DNA of 50,460 nt from Cyanobium sp. FGCU52 (GTDB taxonomy: Bacteria; Cyanobacteriota; Cyanobacteriia; PCC-6307; Cyanobiaceae). A program made the translations under genes and the position numbers. The stretch is from contig JANWUS010000084.1 in NCBI GenBank assembly GCA_024958715.1, positions 1 to 50,460 on the forward strand, given 5' to 3'. The notes below the pieces were generated by a model. That model saw nothing but the letters and a program-made list of their open reading frames with translations, did not search any database and had not been told where the DNA came from. Shown here piece after piece: positions 24,262 to 34,015 of the stretch; the first letter of the stretch is position 1; each line of letters starts with the position of its first letter.

Positions 24262-25692
24262 ATGACGATCGACGCCAGCGGCAAGCCGTCCCTGTTCATG
24301 GACCTGGACCTCAGCCCAGGCACCGTCCCCCAGCAGGTCGCTGACGTCGACGCGGAAGATCTGGAGAACAGCAGCCGGGAGCAGGGCCAGTCCCCGGTGA
24401 TGAGCCTGGTGGACCGGATCCTGATCGAGGCCCTCACCAGCGGAGCCAGTGACATCCACGTGGAACCGCAGGAGGACGGGCTGCTGGTGCGCCTGCGCCA
24501 GGACGGGGTGCTGCGCCGGCTGGAACTGCTGCCGCGCACCCTCACCCCGGCGGTCACGTCCCGGCTGAAGATCATGGCCGACCTGGACATCGCCGAGCGA
24601 CGCATGCCCCAGGACGGCCGGATCCGAAGGAACTTCCGCGGGCGCATCATGGACTTCCGGGTGAGCACCCTGCCGAGCCGCCACGGCGAGAAGGTGGTGC
24701 TGCGGCTGCTCGACAGCGGCGCCACCCAGCTGGGACTGGACACCCTGATCACCGAGCCGAAGGCGCGGGCCGCCTTGCGGGAGATAGGCAGCAAGCCCTT
24801 CGGGATGATCCTGGTGACCGGACCCACCGGATCGGGCAAGTCCACCACCCTCTATGCCCTGCTGGCGGAGCGCAACGACCCCGGGATCAACATCTCCACG
24901 GTGGAGGATCCAATCGAATACTCCCTCAAGGGCATCACCCAGACCCAGGTGAACCGGGAGAAGGGGTACGACTTCGCCTCGGCCCTGCGGGCCTTCATGC
25001 GGCAGGATCCCGACGTGCTGCTGGTGGGTGAGACCCGCGACCTGGAAACGGCCCGCACCGCCATCGAGGCGGCCCTCACCGGCCACCTGGTGCTCACCAC
25101 CCTGCACTGCAACGACGCAGCCAGCGCCTTCGCCAGGCTCGATGAGATGGGCGTCGAGCCGTTCCTGGTGAGTGCCTCCCTGCTGGGGGTGATCTCCCAG
25201 CGGCTGGTGCGGCGCCTCTGCCCGCAATGCCGCATCGCCTATCACCCCGATGCCGAGGAACTGGGGCACTTCGGGCTGGTGGCCTCCGACGAGAGCAACA
25301 TCACCTTCTACCGGGCGAACACTGTCGCCCCGGACGACCCCCAGGCCTGTCCGGCCTGCCAGGGACGGGGCTACTCCGGCCGGGTGGGGGTGTACGAGAT
25401 CCTGGTGATGAACGAGACGCTCTCCTCGGCGGTGGCCAAGCGCTCGACCACCGAGGCCCTGCGGCGCCTCGCCCTGGAATCCGGCATGAAGACCTTGCTG
25501 GGCTACGGGCTCGACCTGGTGCGTCAGGGGCTTACCTCACTCGACGAGGTGGAGCGCATGCTGCTCACCGAAACCGGCCTCGAATCGGAGCGGAGGGCGC
25601 GGGCCCTGAGCTCCCTCAGCTGCCGGGGCTGCGGGGCCGGTCTGCAGGACGAATGGCTGGAATGCCCTTACTGTCTGAGGGTGAGACGGTAG
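24262..25692 (+). CDS. pilB: Type IV pilus extension ATPase PilB-like, short form with extra C-terminal zinc ribbon
   Basis: The ATPase powers pilus assembly from the cytoplasmic face of the inner membrane. The 476-residue protein begins near the N2 domain ([20 protein letters not shown]) and lacks the ~150-200 residue MshEN region found in full-length PilB. It carries Walker A ([12 protein letters not shown], Lys ~193), the Asp box (TVEDPIEYS), Walker B ([12 protein letters not shown]) and the His box (GHLVLTTLH). The usual CPQC...CPAC zinc site is present. A second, C-terminal zinc-ribbon-like pair (CRGCGAGLQ...CPYC, residues 454-472) is extra. ATG 24262 was chosen over GTG 24241. It leads a pilB-pilT-pilC operon. 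Confidence 0.9.
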   Translation: MTIDASGKPSLFMDLDLSPGTVPQQVADVDAEDLENSSREQGQSPVMSLVDRILIEALTSGASDIHVEPQEDGLLVRLRQDGVLRRLELLPRTLTPAVTSRLKIMADLDIAERRMPQDGRIRRNFRGRIMDFRVSTLPSRHGEKVVLRLLDSGATQLGLDTLITEPKARAALREIGSKPFGMILVTGPTGSGKSTTLYALLAERNDPGINISTVEDPIEYSLKGITQTQVNREKGYDFASALRAFMRQDPDVLLVGETRDLETARTAIEAALTGHLVLTTLHCNDAASAFARLDEMGVEPFLVSASLLGVISQRLVRRLCPQCRIAYHPDAEELGHFGLVASDESNITFYRANTVAPDDPQACPACQGRGYSGRVGVYEILVMNETLSSAVAKRSTTEALRRLALESGMKTLLGYGLDLVRQGLTSLDEVERMLLTETGLESERRARALSSLSCRGCGAGLQDEWLECPYCLRVRR

Positions 25693-25696
25693 GCCG

Positions 25697-26782
25697 ATGG
25701 CGAGCGATCTGCTGATCGAGGATCTGATGAACGAACTGGTGAAGGGAGGGGGCAGCGACCTGCACCTCGCCACCGGCCAGCCCCCCTTCGGTCGCTTCAA
25801 CGGCGAGCTGAGGCCGATCGTGCACGACCAGCGGCTGGATGAGGACAGCTGCAACCGCCTGATCTTCTCCCTGCTCAACAACTCCCAGCGCAAGCAGCTG
25901 GAGCAGAACTGGGAACTGGATTGCTCCTACGGCCTCAAGGGCGTGGCCCGCTTCCGGGTGAACGTCTATCGGCAGCGGGGCACCTACGCCGCCTGTCTGC
26001 GGGCCCTGGGCAACAGCATTCCGCCCCTGGATGCCCTCGGCGTCCCGCCGATCGTGGAGGAGATCTGCCGCAAGCCCAAGGGACTGGTGCTGGTGACCGG
26101 CCCCACCGGTTCGGGCAAGACCACCACCCTCGCCGCCCTGCTGAACCACATCAACAAGACGCGCTCGGAGCACATCATCACGATCGAGGATCCGATCGAA
26201 TTCACCTACCGCAATGAGAAATCGCTGATCCACCAGCGCGAACTCAACGAAGACACCCGCAGCTTCGGCAACGCCCTGCGGGCTGCCCTGCGGGAGGATC
26301 CCGATGTGATCCTGGTGGGGGAGATGCGCGATCTGGAGACGATCCAGCTGGCGATCACCGCCGCCGAAACCGGCCACTTGGTGTTCGCCACGCTGCACAC
26401 CAGCTCCGCCTCCCAGACCGTGGACCGCATGGTCGACGTGTTCCCCACGGGCCAGCAGACCCAGATCCGCGTGCAGCTCAGCGGCAGCCTGCTGGCGGTG
26501 TTCTCCCAGACCCTTTGCCGCCGCACGGCCGCACCGGCCGGCCAGTTCGGCCGGGTGATGGCCCAGGAGATCATGGTCAACAACCCGGCCATCGCCAACC
26601 TCATCCGGGAGGGCAAGACGGCCCAGCTCTATTCCCAGATCCAGACCGGCGCCCAGACGGGCATGCAGACCCTGGAGCGGGCACTGGCCAACCTGGTGAC
26701 CAGCGGCCAGGTGAGCCGGAACGAAGCGATGATGAAGACCACCCGGCCCGATGAACTGGAGCGCCTGCTCGAGCAGAGCTGA
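25697..26782 (+). CDS. pilT: Type IV pilus retraction ATPase PilT
   Basis: PilT disassembles the pilus to generate retraction force for twitching motility and DNA uptake. The 361-residue length is typical. Motifs are Walker A (GPTGSGKTTTLAALL), the Asp box (TIEDPIEFTYRN), Walker B (EDPDVILVGEMRD), the His box (GHLVFATLHT) and, near the C-terminus, AIANLIREGK, a variant of the PilT-specific AIRNLIRE motif with Ala instead of Arg at the third position. It lies 4 bases after pilB and 12 before pilC. Confidence 0.95.
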   Translation: MASDLLIEDLMNELVKGGGSDLHLATGQPPFGRFNGELRPIVHDQRLDEDSCNRLIFSLLNNSQRKQLEQNWELDCSYGLKGVARFRVNVYRQRGTYAACLRALGNSIPPLDALGVPPIVEEICRKPKGLVLVTGPTGSGKTTTLAALLNHINKTRSEHIITIEDPIEFTYRNEKSLIHQRELNEDTRSFGNALRAALREDPDVILVGEMRDLETIQLAITAAETGHLVFATLHTSSASQTVDRMVDVFPTGQQTQIRVQLSGSLLAVFSQTLCRRTAAPAGQFGRVMAQEIMVNNPAIANLIREGKTAQLYSQIQTGAQTGMQTLERALANLVTSGQVSRNEAMMKTTRPDELERLLEQS

Positions 26783-26794
26783 TTCCGGCCCGCC

Positions 26795-28039
26795 ATGACC
26801 TCTTTTGTCGTCACTTACACCACCCGGGCCGGGCGGCGCCGTCAGATCAGCCTCGAAGCCGACTCCCCCTCCCAGGCGCGGCGTACCCTGCGCAGACGGG
26901 GGATCCTGCCCAACACCCTCGTGCGCAGGGACATCAACAGCGCCACGGTGGCCGCCCCGCGGAGCCGCTTCGCCCTCACCCGGCCCAGCTGGCTGGAGGA
27001 GCGGGTGACCGTGAAGGACAAGGCCCTGTTCGCCAGCAAGCTCTCGGCCCTGGTGGATGCAGGGGTGCCGATCCTGCGGGGTCTGGAGCTGATGCGCACC
27101 CAGCAGCGCAAGCCGCTGATGAAGCGCGCCCTGACGGGCATGACCCGCGACGTGAACCAGGGCGACAGCCTGGGCAATTCCATGCGCCGCTGGCCGAAGG
27201 TGTTCGACAACCTCTCGATCGCCATGGTGGAAGCCGGCGAGGCGGGTGGCGTGCTCGATGAGACCCTGGCCCGGCTGGCCAGGCTGCTGGAGGAGAACTA
27301 CAAACTGCAGAACCAGGTGAAGGGCGCCATGGGCTATCCCGTCACCGTGCTGGCGATCGCCATCCTGGTGTTCCTGGGGATGACGATCTTCCTGATCCCC
27401 ACCTTCTCCTCAATCTTCGATCAGCTCGGCGCCGAACTGCCCCTGTTCACCCGCATGATGCTGGGCCTCAGCAACTTGCTGCGCTCCTCCTTCTCGATCC
27501 TGCTGGTGGGGGGCATCATGATCGGCGTCTATCTGTTCTCCCGCTTCTACGGCACGCCGGCCGGGCGCCGGCAGGTGGATGGCTTTCTACTGAAGATTCC
27601 CCTGTTCGGTGATCTGCTGCAGAAGACGGCCACCGCCCAGTTCTGTCGCACCATGAGCTCGCTCTCACGGGCCGGCGTTCCGATCCTGATGTCGCTGGAG
27701 ATCGTGCGCGAAACCACCAGCAACAGCGTGATCGGCGACGCGATCATCAACTCCCGCAACGAGGTGAGCGAGGGTCTGCCGCTAAGCACCGCGCTGGCGA
27801 TGAAGAACGTGTTCCCGGAGATGGCCACCAGCATGCTCTCGATCGGCGAGGAAACCGGCGAGATGGATGCCATGCTCTCGAAGGTGGCCGACTTCTACGA
27901 AGACGAGGTGACCACGATGGTGAAGGCACTCACCTCAATGCTGGAACCGGTGATGATCGTGCTGGTGGGTGTGATCGTGGGCTCGATCCTGCTGGCGATG
28001 TACCTGCCGATGTTTTCGGTGTTCGACAAGATCCGCTGA
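26795..28039 (+). CDS. pilC: Type IV pilus inner-membrane platform protein PilC
   Basis: PilC is the inner-membrane platform through which PilB and PilT act on the pilin fibre. The 414-residue protein has two repeated T2SSF domains. The first (FASKLSALVDAGVPILRGLE ... VEAGEAGGVLDETL) is followed by a transmembrane pair (VTVLAIAILVFLGMTIFLIP). The second (FCRTMSSLSRAGVPILMSLE ... LSIGEETGEMDAML) is followed by the C-terminal helix VMIVLVGVIVGSILLAMYLP. An N-terminal PilC-type basic segment is present. The gene ends the pilBTC operon and converges with the flavoprotein gene at a distance of 9 bases. Confidence 0.95.
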   Translation: MTSFVVTYTTRAGRRRQISLEADSPSQARRTLRRRGILPNTLVRRDINSATVAAPRSRFALTRPSWLEERVTVKDKALFASKLSALVDAGVPILRGLELMRTQQRKPLMKRALTGMTRDVNQGDSLGNSMRRWPKVFDNLSIAMVEAGEAGGVLDETLARLARLLEENYKLQNQVKGAMGYPVTVLAIAILVFLGMTIFLIPTFSSIFDQLGAELPLFTRMMLGLSNLLRSSFSILLVGGIMIGVYLFSRFYGTPAGRRQVDGFLLKIPLFGDLLQKTATAQFCRTMSSLSRAGVPILMSLEIVRETTSNSVIGDAIINSRNEVSEGLPLSTALAMKNVFPEMATSMLSIGEETGEMDAMLSKVADFYEDEVTTMVKALTSMLEPVMIVLVGVIVGSILLAMYLPMFSVFDKIR

Positions 28040-28048
28040 AACCCTCCC

Positions 28049-29365
28049 TCAGGCCGATTCCGGCGTAACGGCGCGGTGGGCAAGGGCCTCGGCGATCGCG
28101 GTGCCCGCCAGCCAGCCGGAGCTCCAGCAGTGCTGGAAATTGAACCCTCCGGTGACCCCGTCCACGTCCAGCAGCTCGCCCACCAGGTGCAGACCGGGGC
28201 AGCGCCGGCTCTCCATCGTGGCCAGATCCACTTCGCCCAGGGGAATGCCTCCGGCGGTCACGAATTCCTCGCCGAAGGGCCCCCGGCCGGCGATGGCGTA
28301 GCGGCTGTCCCGCTGGGCCATCACCAGGGCCTGGCGGTCGCGGCGGCCCAGATCGGCCCAGCGCAGGGCGGGATCGATGCCGCAGCGCTCGATCAGGTGC
28401 TGCCAGAGGCGGCGGCTGAGGCCCGGCCAGGGGCGGACGGCCGCCAGCTGGCGGCGCGGTTGCTCCCGGCGGCAGCTCTCCAGCAGGTTCTCCAGCTCTT
28501 CGGTGGTCCGCCCGCCGCTCCAGTCCACCCGCAGGTCGCCGCGATAGCCCCGCTCGCGCAGGGCACGGGCCGCGAAGGCCGTGAGCCGCAGGGTGGCCGG
28601 ACCACTCAGCCCCCAGTGGGTGATCAGCACCGGACCGCGCTGGCGATGGCGATGGCGCCGCTGGGAGGCCGGGGCTCCTGGCTCGGACGGTGGAAGCCAT
28701 TCCAGCTCCACCGGATCCATCACCACGCCTGCCAGGGACGCCAGGGGATGGTGGGCGAGGGAGAGGGTGAACAGGGAGGGCACCGGCGGCACCAGCCCGT
28801 GGCCCAATGAGGCCGCCAGGCGATGGCCCGTGGGATGGCTGCCGGTGGCCAGCACCAGCCGCTCGCAGGCGATCTGCTCGCCGTTCCGGATCGTCAGCCG
28901 GAAGCCCCCGTCCTCCAGCCGCTCGGCTCCCTTGAGGGCGCACCCCGGGGCCACCACCACGCCGGCGGCGGCGGCCGCGCGGCGCAGCGTCCCCACCACG
29001 GCGCTGGAGCGGTTGGCCCGAGGGAACAGGCGCCCGTCGGGTTCCTCCACCAGCTCGAGGCCATGGGCATCGAACCAGGCCACCGCGTCGCCGCTGGCGA
29101 AGCGGGAAAAGGGACCGCGCAGGGCCTGGCCGCCCCGGGGATAGTGACCCACCAGGGCCCGCGGATCCCAGCAGGCGTGGGTGACGTTGCAGCGGCCGCC
29201 GCCGCTGATGGCCACCTTGTGCAGGGTTTCGGCCGTGGCCTCCAGCACCAGCACGGCCGGCCCCTCGCTGCCGGGGCGCAGGCCGGCTTCGGCCGCGGCG
29301 ATCGCGGCCATGAAGCCGGCCGGACCGCCGCCGGCAACCACCACGGAGGCATGGCTGGGCAGCAT
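28049..29365 (-). CDS. HI0933/YhiN-type flavoprotein
   Basis: The 438-residue protein belongs to the HI0933-like (BaiN/YhiN) NAD(P)/FAD-dependent oxidoreductases. The FAD motif is VVVAGGGPAGFMAAIAAAEA at residues 8-27, the family-specific KVAISGGGRCNVTH follows, and the C-terminal FAD-contact segment is GLHLVGELLDVDGVTGGFNF, then QHCWSSGWLAG. Some members reduce steroid or bile-acid double bonds; the cyanobacterial substrate is unknown. Start ATG 29365 places the FAD motif at the N-terminus. It is divergent from dusA with a gap of only 6 bases between start codons. Confidence 0.88.
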   Translation of the reverse strand: MLPSHASVVVAGGGPAGFMAAIAAAEAGLRPGSEGPAVLVLEATAETLHKVAISGGGRCNVTHACWDPRALVGHYPRGGQALRGPFSRFASGDAVAWFDAHGLELVEEPDGRLFPRANRSSAVVGTLRRAAAAAGVVVAPGCALKGAERLEDGGFRLTIRNGEQIACERLVLATGSHPTGHRLAASLGHGLVPPVPSLFTLSLAHHPLASLAGVVMDPVELEWLPPSEPGAPASQRRHRHRQRGPVLITHWGLSGPATLRLTAFAARALRERGYRGDLRVDWSGGRTTEELENLLESCRREQPRRQLAAVRPWPGLSRRLWQHLIERCGIDPALRWADLGRRDRQALVMAQRDSRYAIAGRGPFGEEFVTAGGIPLGEVDLATMESRRCPGLHLVGELLDVDGVTGGFNFQHCWSSGWLAGTAIAEALAHRAVTPESA

Positions 29366-29371
29366 GGGGAG

Positions 29372-30400
29372 ATGGAGCACGCCTACCGCTTCAGTGTGGC
29401 CCCCATGCTCGACTGCACGGATCGGCACTTCCGGGTGCTGATGCGGCAGGTGAGTCGCCATGCCCTGCTGTACACCGAGATGGTGGTGGCCCGGGCCCTG
29501 CACCACATCCTGCGGGAGGGGCCGGCCGGCGGCGCCGGCGCCGTGGAGCGGGAGCAGCGGCTGGAGCGGCTGCTGGGCTTCGATCCCGAGGAGCGCCCCC
29601 TCGCCCTCCAGCTCGGGGGCGACGATCCCGCCCTGCTGGCCGAGGCCGCGCGACTGGGCGCGGAACGGGGCTACGACGAGATCAACCTCAACGTGGGTTG
29701 TCCCAGCGAGAAGGTGCAGCAGGGGCGGTTCGGGGCCTGCCTGATGGCCGATCCCCAGCAGGTGGCGCGCTGCGTGGCGGCGATGGCGGCGGCCAGCGCT
29801 CTGCCGGTGACGGTGAAGCACCGCATCGGCATCGACGAGCGCGACTCGTTCGAGGAACTGCTGGCGTTCGTCGATGCGGTGGCCGCCGGCGGCGCCCGAC
29901 GCTTCGCCGTCCATGCCCGCAAGGCCTGGCTGGAGGGGCTGGACCCGAAGCAGAACCGCACCATCCCACCCCTGCGCTGGGACCTGGTGCAGCGCTTGAA
30001 GCTGGAGAGGCCCGACCTGACCATCGAACTGAACGGCGGCCTGGTGGAACCCGACCAGTGCCGCCAGCAGCTCGCCGCAGGGATGGACGGTGTGATGGTG
30101 GGGCGGGCCGCCTACGAGCACCCCCTGCGCTGGAACGGCGTGGACGCCGACCTGTTCGGCGACGGCCACCCGCCGGCCCGGGCTTCCACGGTGGTGCGCG
30201 GCGTGCTGCCGCACGCCGACGGCTGGTGCGAACGGGGAGGGCGACTGTGGGCGATCGCCCGCCACCTGGTGCATGTGGTGGAGGGGGTCAGCGGTGCCCG
30301 CCACTGGCGCGCGTCACTCACCCGCGCCGCAGGAGCCCGCAACGCGGGGGTGGAGGTTCTTGAGGAGGCCGCCCGGCAACTGGAGGAGCGGGGCCTCTGA
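29372..30400 (+). CDS. dusA: tRNA-dihydrouridine(20/20a) synthase DusA
   Basis: DusA reduces uridines 20/20a in the tRNA D-loop using FMN. The 342-residue protein starts with the characteristic FSVAPMLDCTDRHFR, followed by LQLGGDDPALLAEAARL, then the catalytic-Cys loop EINLNVGCPSEKVQ and the phosphate-binding NGGLVEPDQC ... GVMVGRAAYEHP. VHARKAWLEGLDPKQNR is typical of DusA rather than DusB or DusC. ATG 29372 was chosen; ATG 29351 would overlap the divergent flavoprotein gene. Confidence 0.93.
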   Translation: MEHAYRFSVAPMLDCTDRHFRVLMRQVSRHALLYTEMVVARALHHILREGPAGGAGAVEREQRLERLLGFDPEERPLALQLGGDDPALLAEAARLGAERGYDEINLNVGCPSEKVQQGRFGACLMADPQQVARCVAAMAAASALPVTVKHRIGIDERDSFEELLAFVDAVAAGGARRFAVHARKAWLEGLDPKQNRTIPPLRWDLVQRLKLERPDLTIELNGGLVEPDQCRQQLAAGMDGVMVGRAAYEHPLRWNGVDADLFGDGHPPARASTVVRGVLPHADGWCERGGRLWAIARHLVHVVEGVSGARHWRASLTRAAGARNAGVEVLEEAARQLEERGL

Positions 30401-30431
30401 CGCCGACGGTCGGCCCAGTGGACCGCGGGCC

Positions 30432-30923
30432 TCAGCCCTCGGCGCCGCCGTAGTCGCCGCCACCGCTGCGACGGCGCCGGGCGCGGCCGCTGTCGAAGGC
30501 GTCGGCACCGCCGCGATCGCCGCCGTAACTGCGGTCTTCCCAGCCGCGGGCCCCGGAGCCTCGGTCACCGCCGCCGCCATAGCCGCCGCCGTAACCACCC
30601 CCTTCGCCGCCGCCGTAGCCGCCGCCACCACCGCCGTAGCCGCCGCGGCGGGGACCACCACCGCCACCACCGCCGCCGCCCGTGCGGGGTTCAGCCTTGT
30701 TGATGCGCAACGGACGACCCATCAGCTCGGCACCCTGGAGCGCATCGATGGCCCGGGTCTCGGTCTCGGCGTCGGCCATCTCGACGAAGGCGAAGCCGCG
30801 TTTGCGACCGGTGTCGCGCTCAAGGGGAAGCGCGCAGTTCACCACCTCGCCGTAAGGGGTGAAGAGTTCAACGACGTCCTCCTGCTCGGCGCGGAAGGGA
30901 AGATTGCCGACGAAAATGCTCAC
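30432..30923 (-). CDS. RRM-type RNA-binding protein with Gly-rich tail
   Basis: The 163-residue protein starts at GTG 30923 directly with the RRM (residues 1-75): RNP2 is IFVGNL and RNP1 is RGFAFVEM (43-50). The C-terminal half is Gly/Tyr/Arg-rich and probably disordered. Cyanobacterial Rbp proteins of this type bind single-stranded RNA; some respond to cold and some localise mRNAs for thylakoid proteins to the membrane. Which Rbp this corresponds to cannot be decided. It lies downstream of argH on the same strand, 152 bases away, and converges with dusA. Confidence 0.9.
   Translation of the reverse strand: MSIFVGNLPFRAEQEDVVELFTPYGEVVNCALPLERDTGRKRGFAFVEMADAETETRAIDALQGAELMGRPLRINKAEPRTGGGGGGGGGPRRGGYGGGGGGYGGGEGGGYGGGYGGGGDRGSGARGWEDRSYGGDRGGADAFDSGRARRRRSGGGDYGGAEG
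30567..30680 (-). repeat. Gly-Tyr repeat tract in the RRM protein gene
   Basis: Residues ~82-119 of the RNA-binding protein consist almost only of glycine with tyrosine every three to six residues (GGYGGG-type units). At DNA level this is a tract of repeated CCGCCGCC and GTAGCCGCC units. Such tracts change length easily by slippage and mediate phase separation in other RRM proteins. Confidence 0.7.
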
Positions 30924-31075
30924 TGACCGACTGGACCGAGGGGGGAAACCGGAGAGGGCTGGCACAACCCACCAACCGGTCCAAGATTAATGCCGTCCGC
31001 CGGTTTGTCCGGCAGTTGCAGCGGATCGTTTGCGGGCGGTCATCGAGCGGGCCGTGATCGAGCCGGTCGCTCCGG

Positions 31076-32500
31076 TCAGGCGTCGAGACGCTGCCGCGCC
31101 CGCGCCAGCTGCTGCCGCACCTGATCGAAGCCGGTGCCGCCTTCGCTGCGCCGGGCCTCCACCACCCTCCGGGGGGCGATGGCCTCGAAGATGTCGGCCT
31201 CGAACGCCGGGTGCAGGGCCTGCCAGCGCTCCAGCGGCAGATCCCGCAGCAGCACCCCTTCGCGCAGGCAGCCCTTCACCAGACCCCCCACCAGCTGGTA
31301 GGCCTCGCGGAAGGGCACCCGGCGGGCCACCAGGTAGTCGGCCACGTCGGTGGCGTTGGAGAAGTCGGCCTCCACGGCGGCCTCCAGCCGCTCCCGGCGG
31401 AAGCCGAGACCGTCCTCGAACAGGATCGCCATCGCCTCCAGGCAGTCGAGGCAGGTGCGCACCCCGTCGAACAGGGCCTCCTTGTCCTCCTGGAAGTCCT
31501 TGTTGTAGGCCAGCGGCAGGCCCTTGATCATCGTGAGGAGCCCCATCAGGTGGCCGAACACCCGGCCGCTCTTGCCGCGCACCAGTTCGGGAACATCGGG
31601 GTTCTTCTTCTGGGGCATCAGGCTGCTGCCGGTGGCGCAGCGGTCGGTGAGGGAGACGAAGGCGAACTCCTCGCTGGCCCACAGGATCACCTCCTCGCTC
31701 AGGCGGCTGAGGTGCACCAGGATCAGGCTCGCGGCCGCCATGAACTCCACGGCGAAATCCCGGTCGCTCACGGCATCGAGGCTGTTGGCATAGATCGCCT
31801 CGAACCCCAGCGCGGCGGCGGTGTGGCGGCGATCGATCGGCACGGGCGTGCCGGCCAGGGCGGCGGCGCCCAGGGGGCAGATGTCGACCCGACGGCGCAC
31901 GTCGGCCAGGCGGGAGCGATCGCGCTCGGCCATCTCCACGTAGGCCAGCAGATGGTGGGCCAGGCAGAGGGGCTGGGCCCGCTGCAGGTGCGTGTAGCCG
32001 GGAATCAGGGTGTCGGCGTGCTGCTCCGCCTGGGCCAGCAGGGCCCGCTCGAACCGCACCAGGGCTTCATCAATGGCGTCGATGCGGCGCCGCAGCCACA
32101 GGCGCACGTCTGTGCCCACCTGGTCGTTGCGACTGCGGCCGGTGTGCAGCTTCTTGCCCAGGGGGCCGAGGAGTTCGATCAGCCGGCGCTCGACGGCGAA
32201 GTGCACGTCCTCGTCGGCCAGACCGGGGTTGAAACGGCCCTGGGCGGCCTCGGCGCGGATCGCCTCCAGACCCTCCACCAGGCGCTCGGCCTCCGCCGGT
32301 TCGATCACGCCGCAGGCCCCGAGCATGCGGGCATGGGCCACAGAGCCGTCGAGATCCTCCTCCAGCAGGGCGATGTCGAAACCGATCGAGGCGTTGAAGC
32401 GCTCGATCGCCGGATGGAGGCCCTGCTCGAAGCGATCGCTCCATCCGCCGGCGCTGCCGCCGGTCACCCCGGACGCCTGGGGGGGGAGATCCGCTGCCAT
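31076..32500 (-). CDS. argH: Argininosuccinate lyase
   Basis: ArgH cleaves argininosuccinate to arginine and fumarate, the last step of arginine synthesis. The 474-residue protein shows the fumarase/aspartase superfamily segments: [16 protein letters not shown] with [22 protein letters not shown], and the signature [20 protein letters not shown] containing the mobile catalytic Ser loop. Start ATG 32500 gives the typical length with a short Ser/Gly-rich leader. It follows the GAF-PP2C phosphatase gene by 32 bases on the same strand. Confidence 0.95.
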   Translation of the reverse strand: MAADLPPQASGVTGGSAGGWSDRFEQGLHPAIERFNASIGFDIALLEEDLDGSVAHARMLGACGVIEPAEAERLVEGLEAIRAEAAQGRFNPGLADEDVHFAVERRLIELLGPLGKKLHTGRSRNDQVGTDVRLWLRRRIDAIDEALVRFERALLAQAEQHADTLIPGYTHLQRAQPLCLAHHLLAYVEMAERDRSRLADVRRRVDICPLGAAALAGTPVPIDRRHTAAALGFEAIYANSLDAVSDRDFAVEFMAAASLILVHLSRLSEEVILWASEEFAFVSLTDRCATGSSLMPQKKNPDVPELVRGKSGRVFGHLMGLLTMIKGLPLAYNKDFQEDKEALFDGVRTCLDCLEAMAILFEDGLGFRRERLEAAVEADFSNATDVADYLVARRVPFREAYQLVGGLVKGCLREGVLLRDLPLERWQALHPAFEADIFEAIAPRRVVEARRSEGGTGFDQVRQQLARARQRLDA

Positions 32501-32532
32501 CGGCTGGAGTTCACAGCCCCTCAGCTTGCCAC

Positions 32533-33966
32533 TCAGGGCCCACCGGGGGGCGGCAGGGGCGGCAGCATCACCTCCTCGCGCACCTTGAGCACCACCATCG
32601 AGGCGTCATCCTCCAGCTGGCGATCGGAACCGACGAACCCGTCGAGGCGGGCGAACAGCTGATCGAGGATGCGCTGCGCCCCCAGGCCGCTGCGGCAGGC
32701 CACGTGGAAGGAGCGCATCAGGCGCACCTCGTCGAAGCGCTCACCGCTGAAGCCCGGAGCCTCGGTGACGCCGTCGGTGTAATAGAGGAGCACATCGCCC
32801 GGATCCAGCTGCTGGCTGCCGCAGCCATACTCCGCCTCGCTCTGCAGACCGATCAGCAGACCCGGGGCATCCAGTCGCTCCACCCGACCCGCGGCCCGGC
32901 GCCAGAGGAGCGGGGGATTGTGGGCGGCATTGGCGTAGCGCAGCCGCCGGGTGGGGGGGTCGTAGTCGGAATAGAAGAGCGTGACGAAGCGGTGGGAGTG
33001 GGCCAGGTCCTCCTGGGCCAGCTGGTTGAGATCGTGGAGGATGCGGTCGGGCGGCAGGCCGCTGAGCACCTCGGCCCGCAGCATCCCCCGCAGCAGGGTC
33101 ATCAGCAGCCCGGCCGGGATTCCCTTGCCCATCACGTCGCCCATCACCAGGGCCCAGCGGCCCTGCTCCCGGCGCCGGCCGGCGGACTCGGGGATGGTGG
33201 GGATGAAGTCGTAATAGTCGCCGCCCACCTGGAAGGCGGGGCGACAGCGGGCCGCCAGCTCCACCCCCTCGATCACCGGACAGCGGTCGGGCAGCAGCTG
33301 GGCCTGGATCTCGGCCCCGGTGCTCATCTGGCGATCCAGGCGCTCATGGCGGCGCATGTCCTGCTGGAGCCCCTCGTTCTCCAGGGCCACGCCGGTGAGA
33401 TCGGCCACCATCTGCAGATGGCGGCGATGCACCTCGCTCCAGCCATAGCCGCGGCGGCCACTGAACACATACAGACGGCCCTGCTGGATGCTGCGGGCCA
33501 CCACCGAGGTGGCGAACACCTGGGCCTGGCCGAGCAGACGGCCCACCAGGGGATCGAGCACCGCCGTCACCGCCTCGCCGGAGGGACGCGACTGGAGCTG
33601 GGCATCGGGGAGGGCCGCAAGCTGGCGCAGCAGTTCGGCGCAGCGGTCGCCGCTGGTGGCCTGCAGCTGCTCCCGCCAGATGCGGCCGTCGGCATGGAAG
33701 GGAACCAGCAGGGCCCCCTCGGCCTCCACCAGCCGGGAGGCCACCAGGGGAACCAGTTCGAGGAAGCGGTTGAGGTTGGTGAAGCTGCGCAGGGCGAAAG
33801 CCAGGGACGCCAGCAGTTCCTGGTTGCGCCGCTGTTCCCGGCTGAGGCTGTCGAGCAGCTGGCGCAGCGCCGTGGCCGCCGTCAGCGGCGGAACGGGCCC
33901 CGGCGGCCGCCTGGCGGCGCTGGATCCCGGGGGCTGCTGGGGAGGGCTGGGCGGCGTGCTGGTCAG
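32533..33966 (-). CDS. GAF-domain PP2C (RsbU/SpoIIE-type) serine phosphatase
   Basis: After a Pro-rich leader and a helical linker ([20 protein letters not shown]) the protein has a GAF-like sensor region (about 100-215, [20 protein letters not shown] ... [15 protein letters not shown]). A SpoIIE-type PP2C phosphatase domain occupies about 240-460. Its metal-binding aspartates lie in [25 protein letters not shown] and YYTDGVTEA, then [10 protein letters not shown]. Such phosphatases dephosphorylate anti-sigma antagonists in partner-switching systems; no kinase or STAS partner lies nearby. The start is unresolved: a CTG at 33966 begins the plausible N-terminus, whereas the first GTG upstream (34089) would overlap ftsY by 74 bases. 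Confidence 0.82.
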   Translation of the reverse strand: MTSTPPSPPQQPPGSSAARRPPGPVPPLTAATALRQLLDSLSREQRRNQELLASLAFALRSFTNLNRFLELVPLVASRLVEAEGALLVPFHADGRIWREQLQATSGDRCAELLRQLAALPDAQLQSRPSGEAVTAVLDPLVGRLLGQAQVFATSVVARSIQQGRLYVFSGRRGYGWSEVHRRHLQMVADLTGVALENEGLQQDMRRHERLDRQMSTGAEIQAQLLPDRCPVIEGVELAARCRPAFQVGGDYYDFIPTIPESAGRRREQGRWALVMGDVMGKGIPAGLLMTLLRGMLRAEVLSGLPPDRILHDLNQLAQEDLAHSHRFVTLFYSDYDPPTRRLRYANAAHNPPLLWRRAAGRVERLDAPGLLIGLQSEAEYGCGSQQLDPGDVLLYYTDGVTEAPGFSGERFDEVRLMRSFHVACRSGLGAQRILDQLFARLDGFVGSDRQLEDDASMVVLKVREEVMLPPLPPPGGP

Positions 33967-34015
33967 GCGGCGGCCGCAAGGGAGCCGCAGGGTAGCAGCT
34001 CTGGGAAGGGGGATC

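Noticed and set aside
30412-30431. GGCCC/GGGCC hairpin between dusA and the RRM gene
   Set aside because: A 5-bp GC stem with a 10-base loop is expected by chance in this composition.
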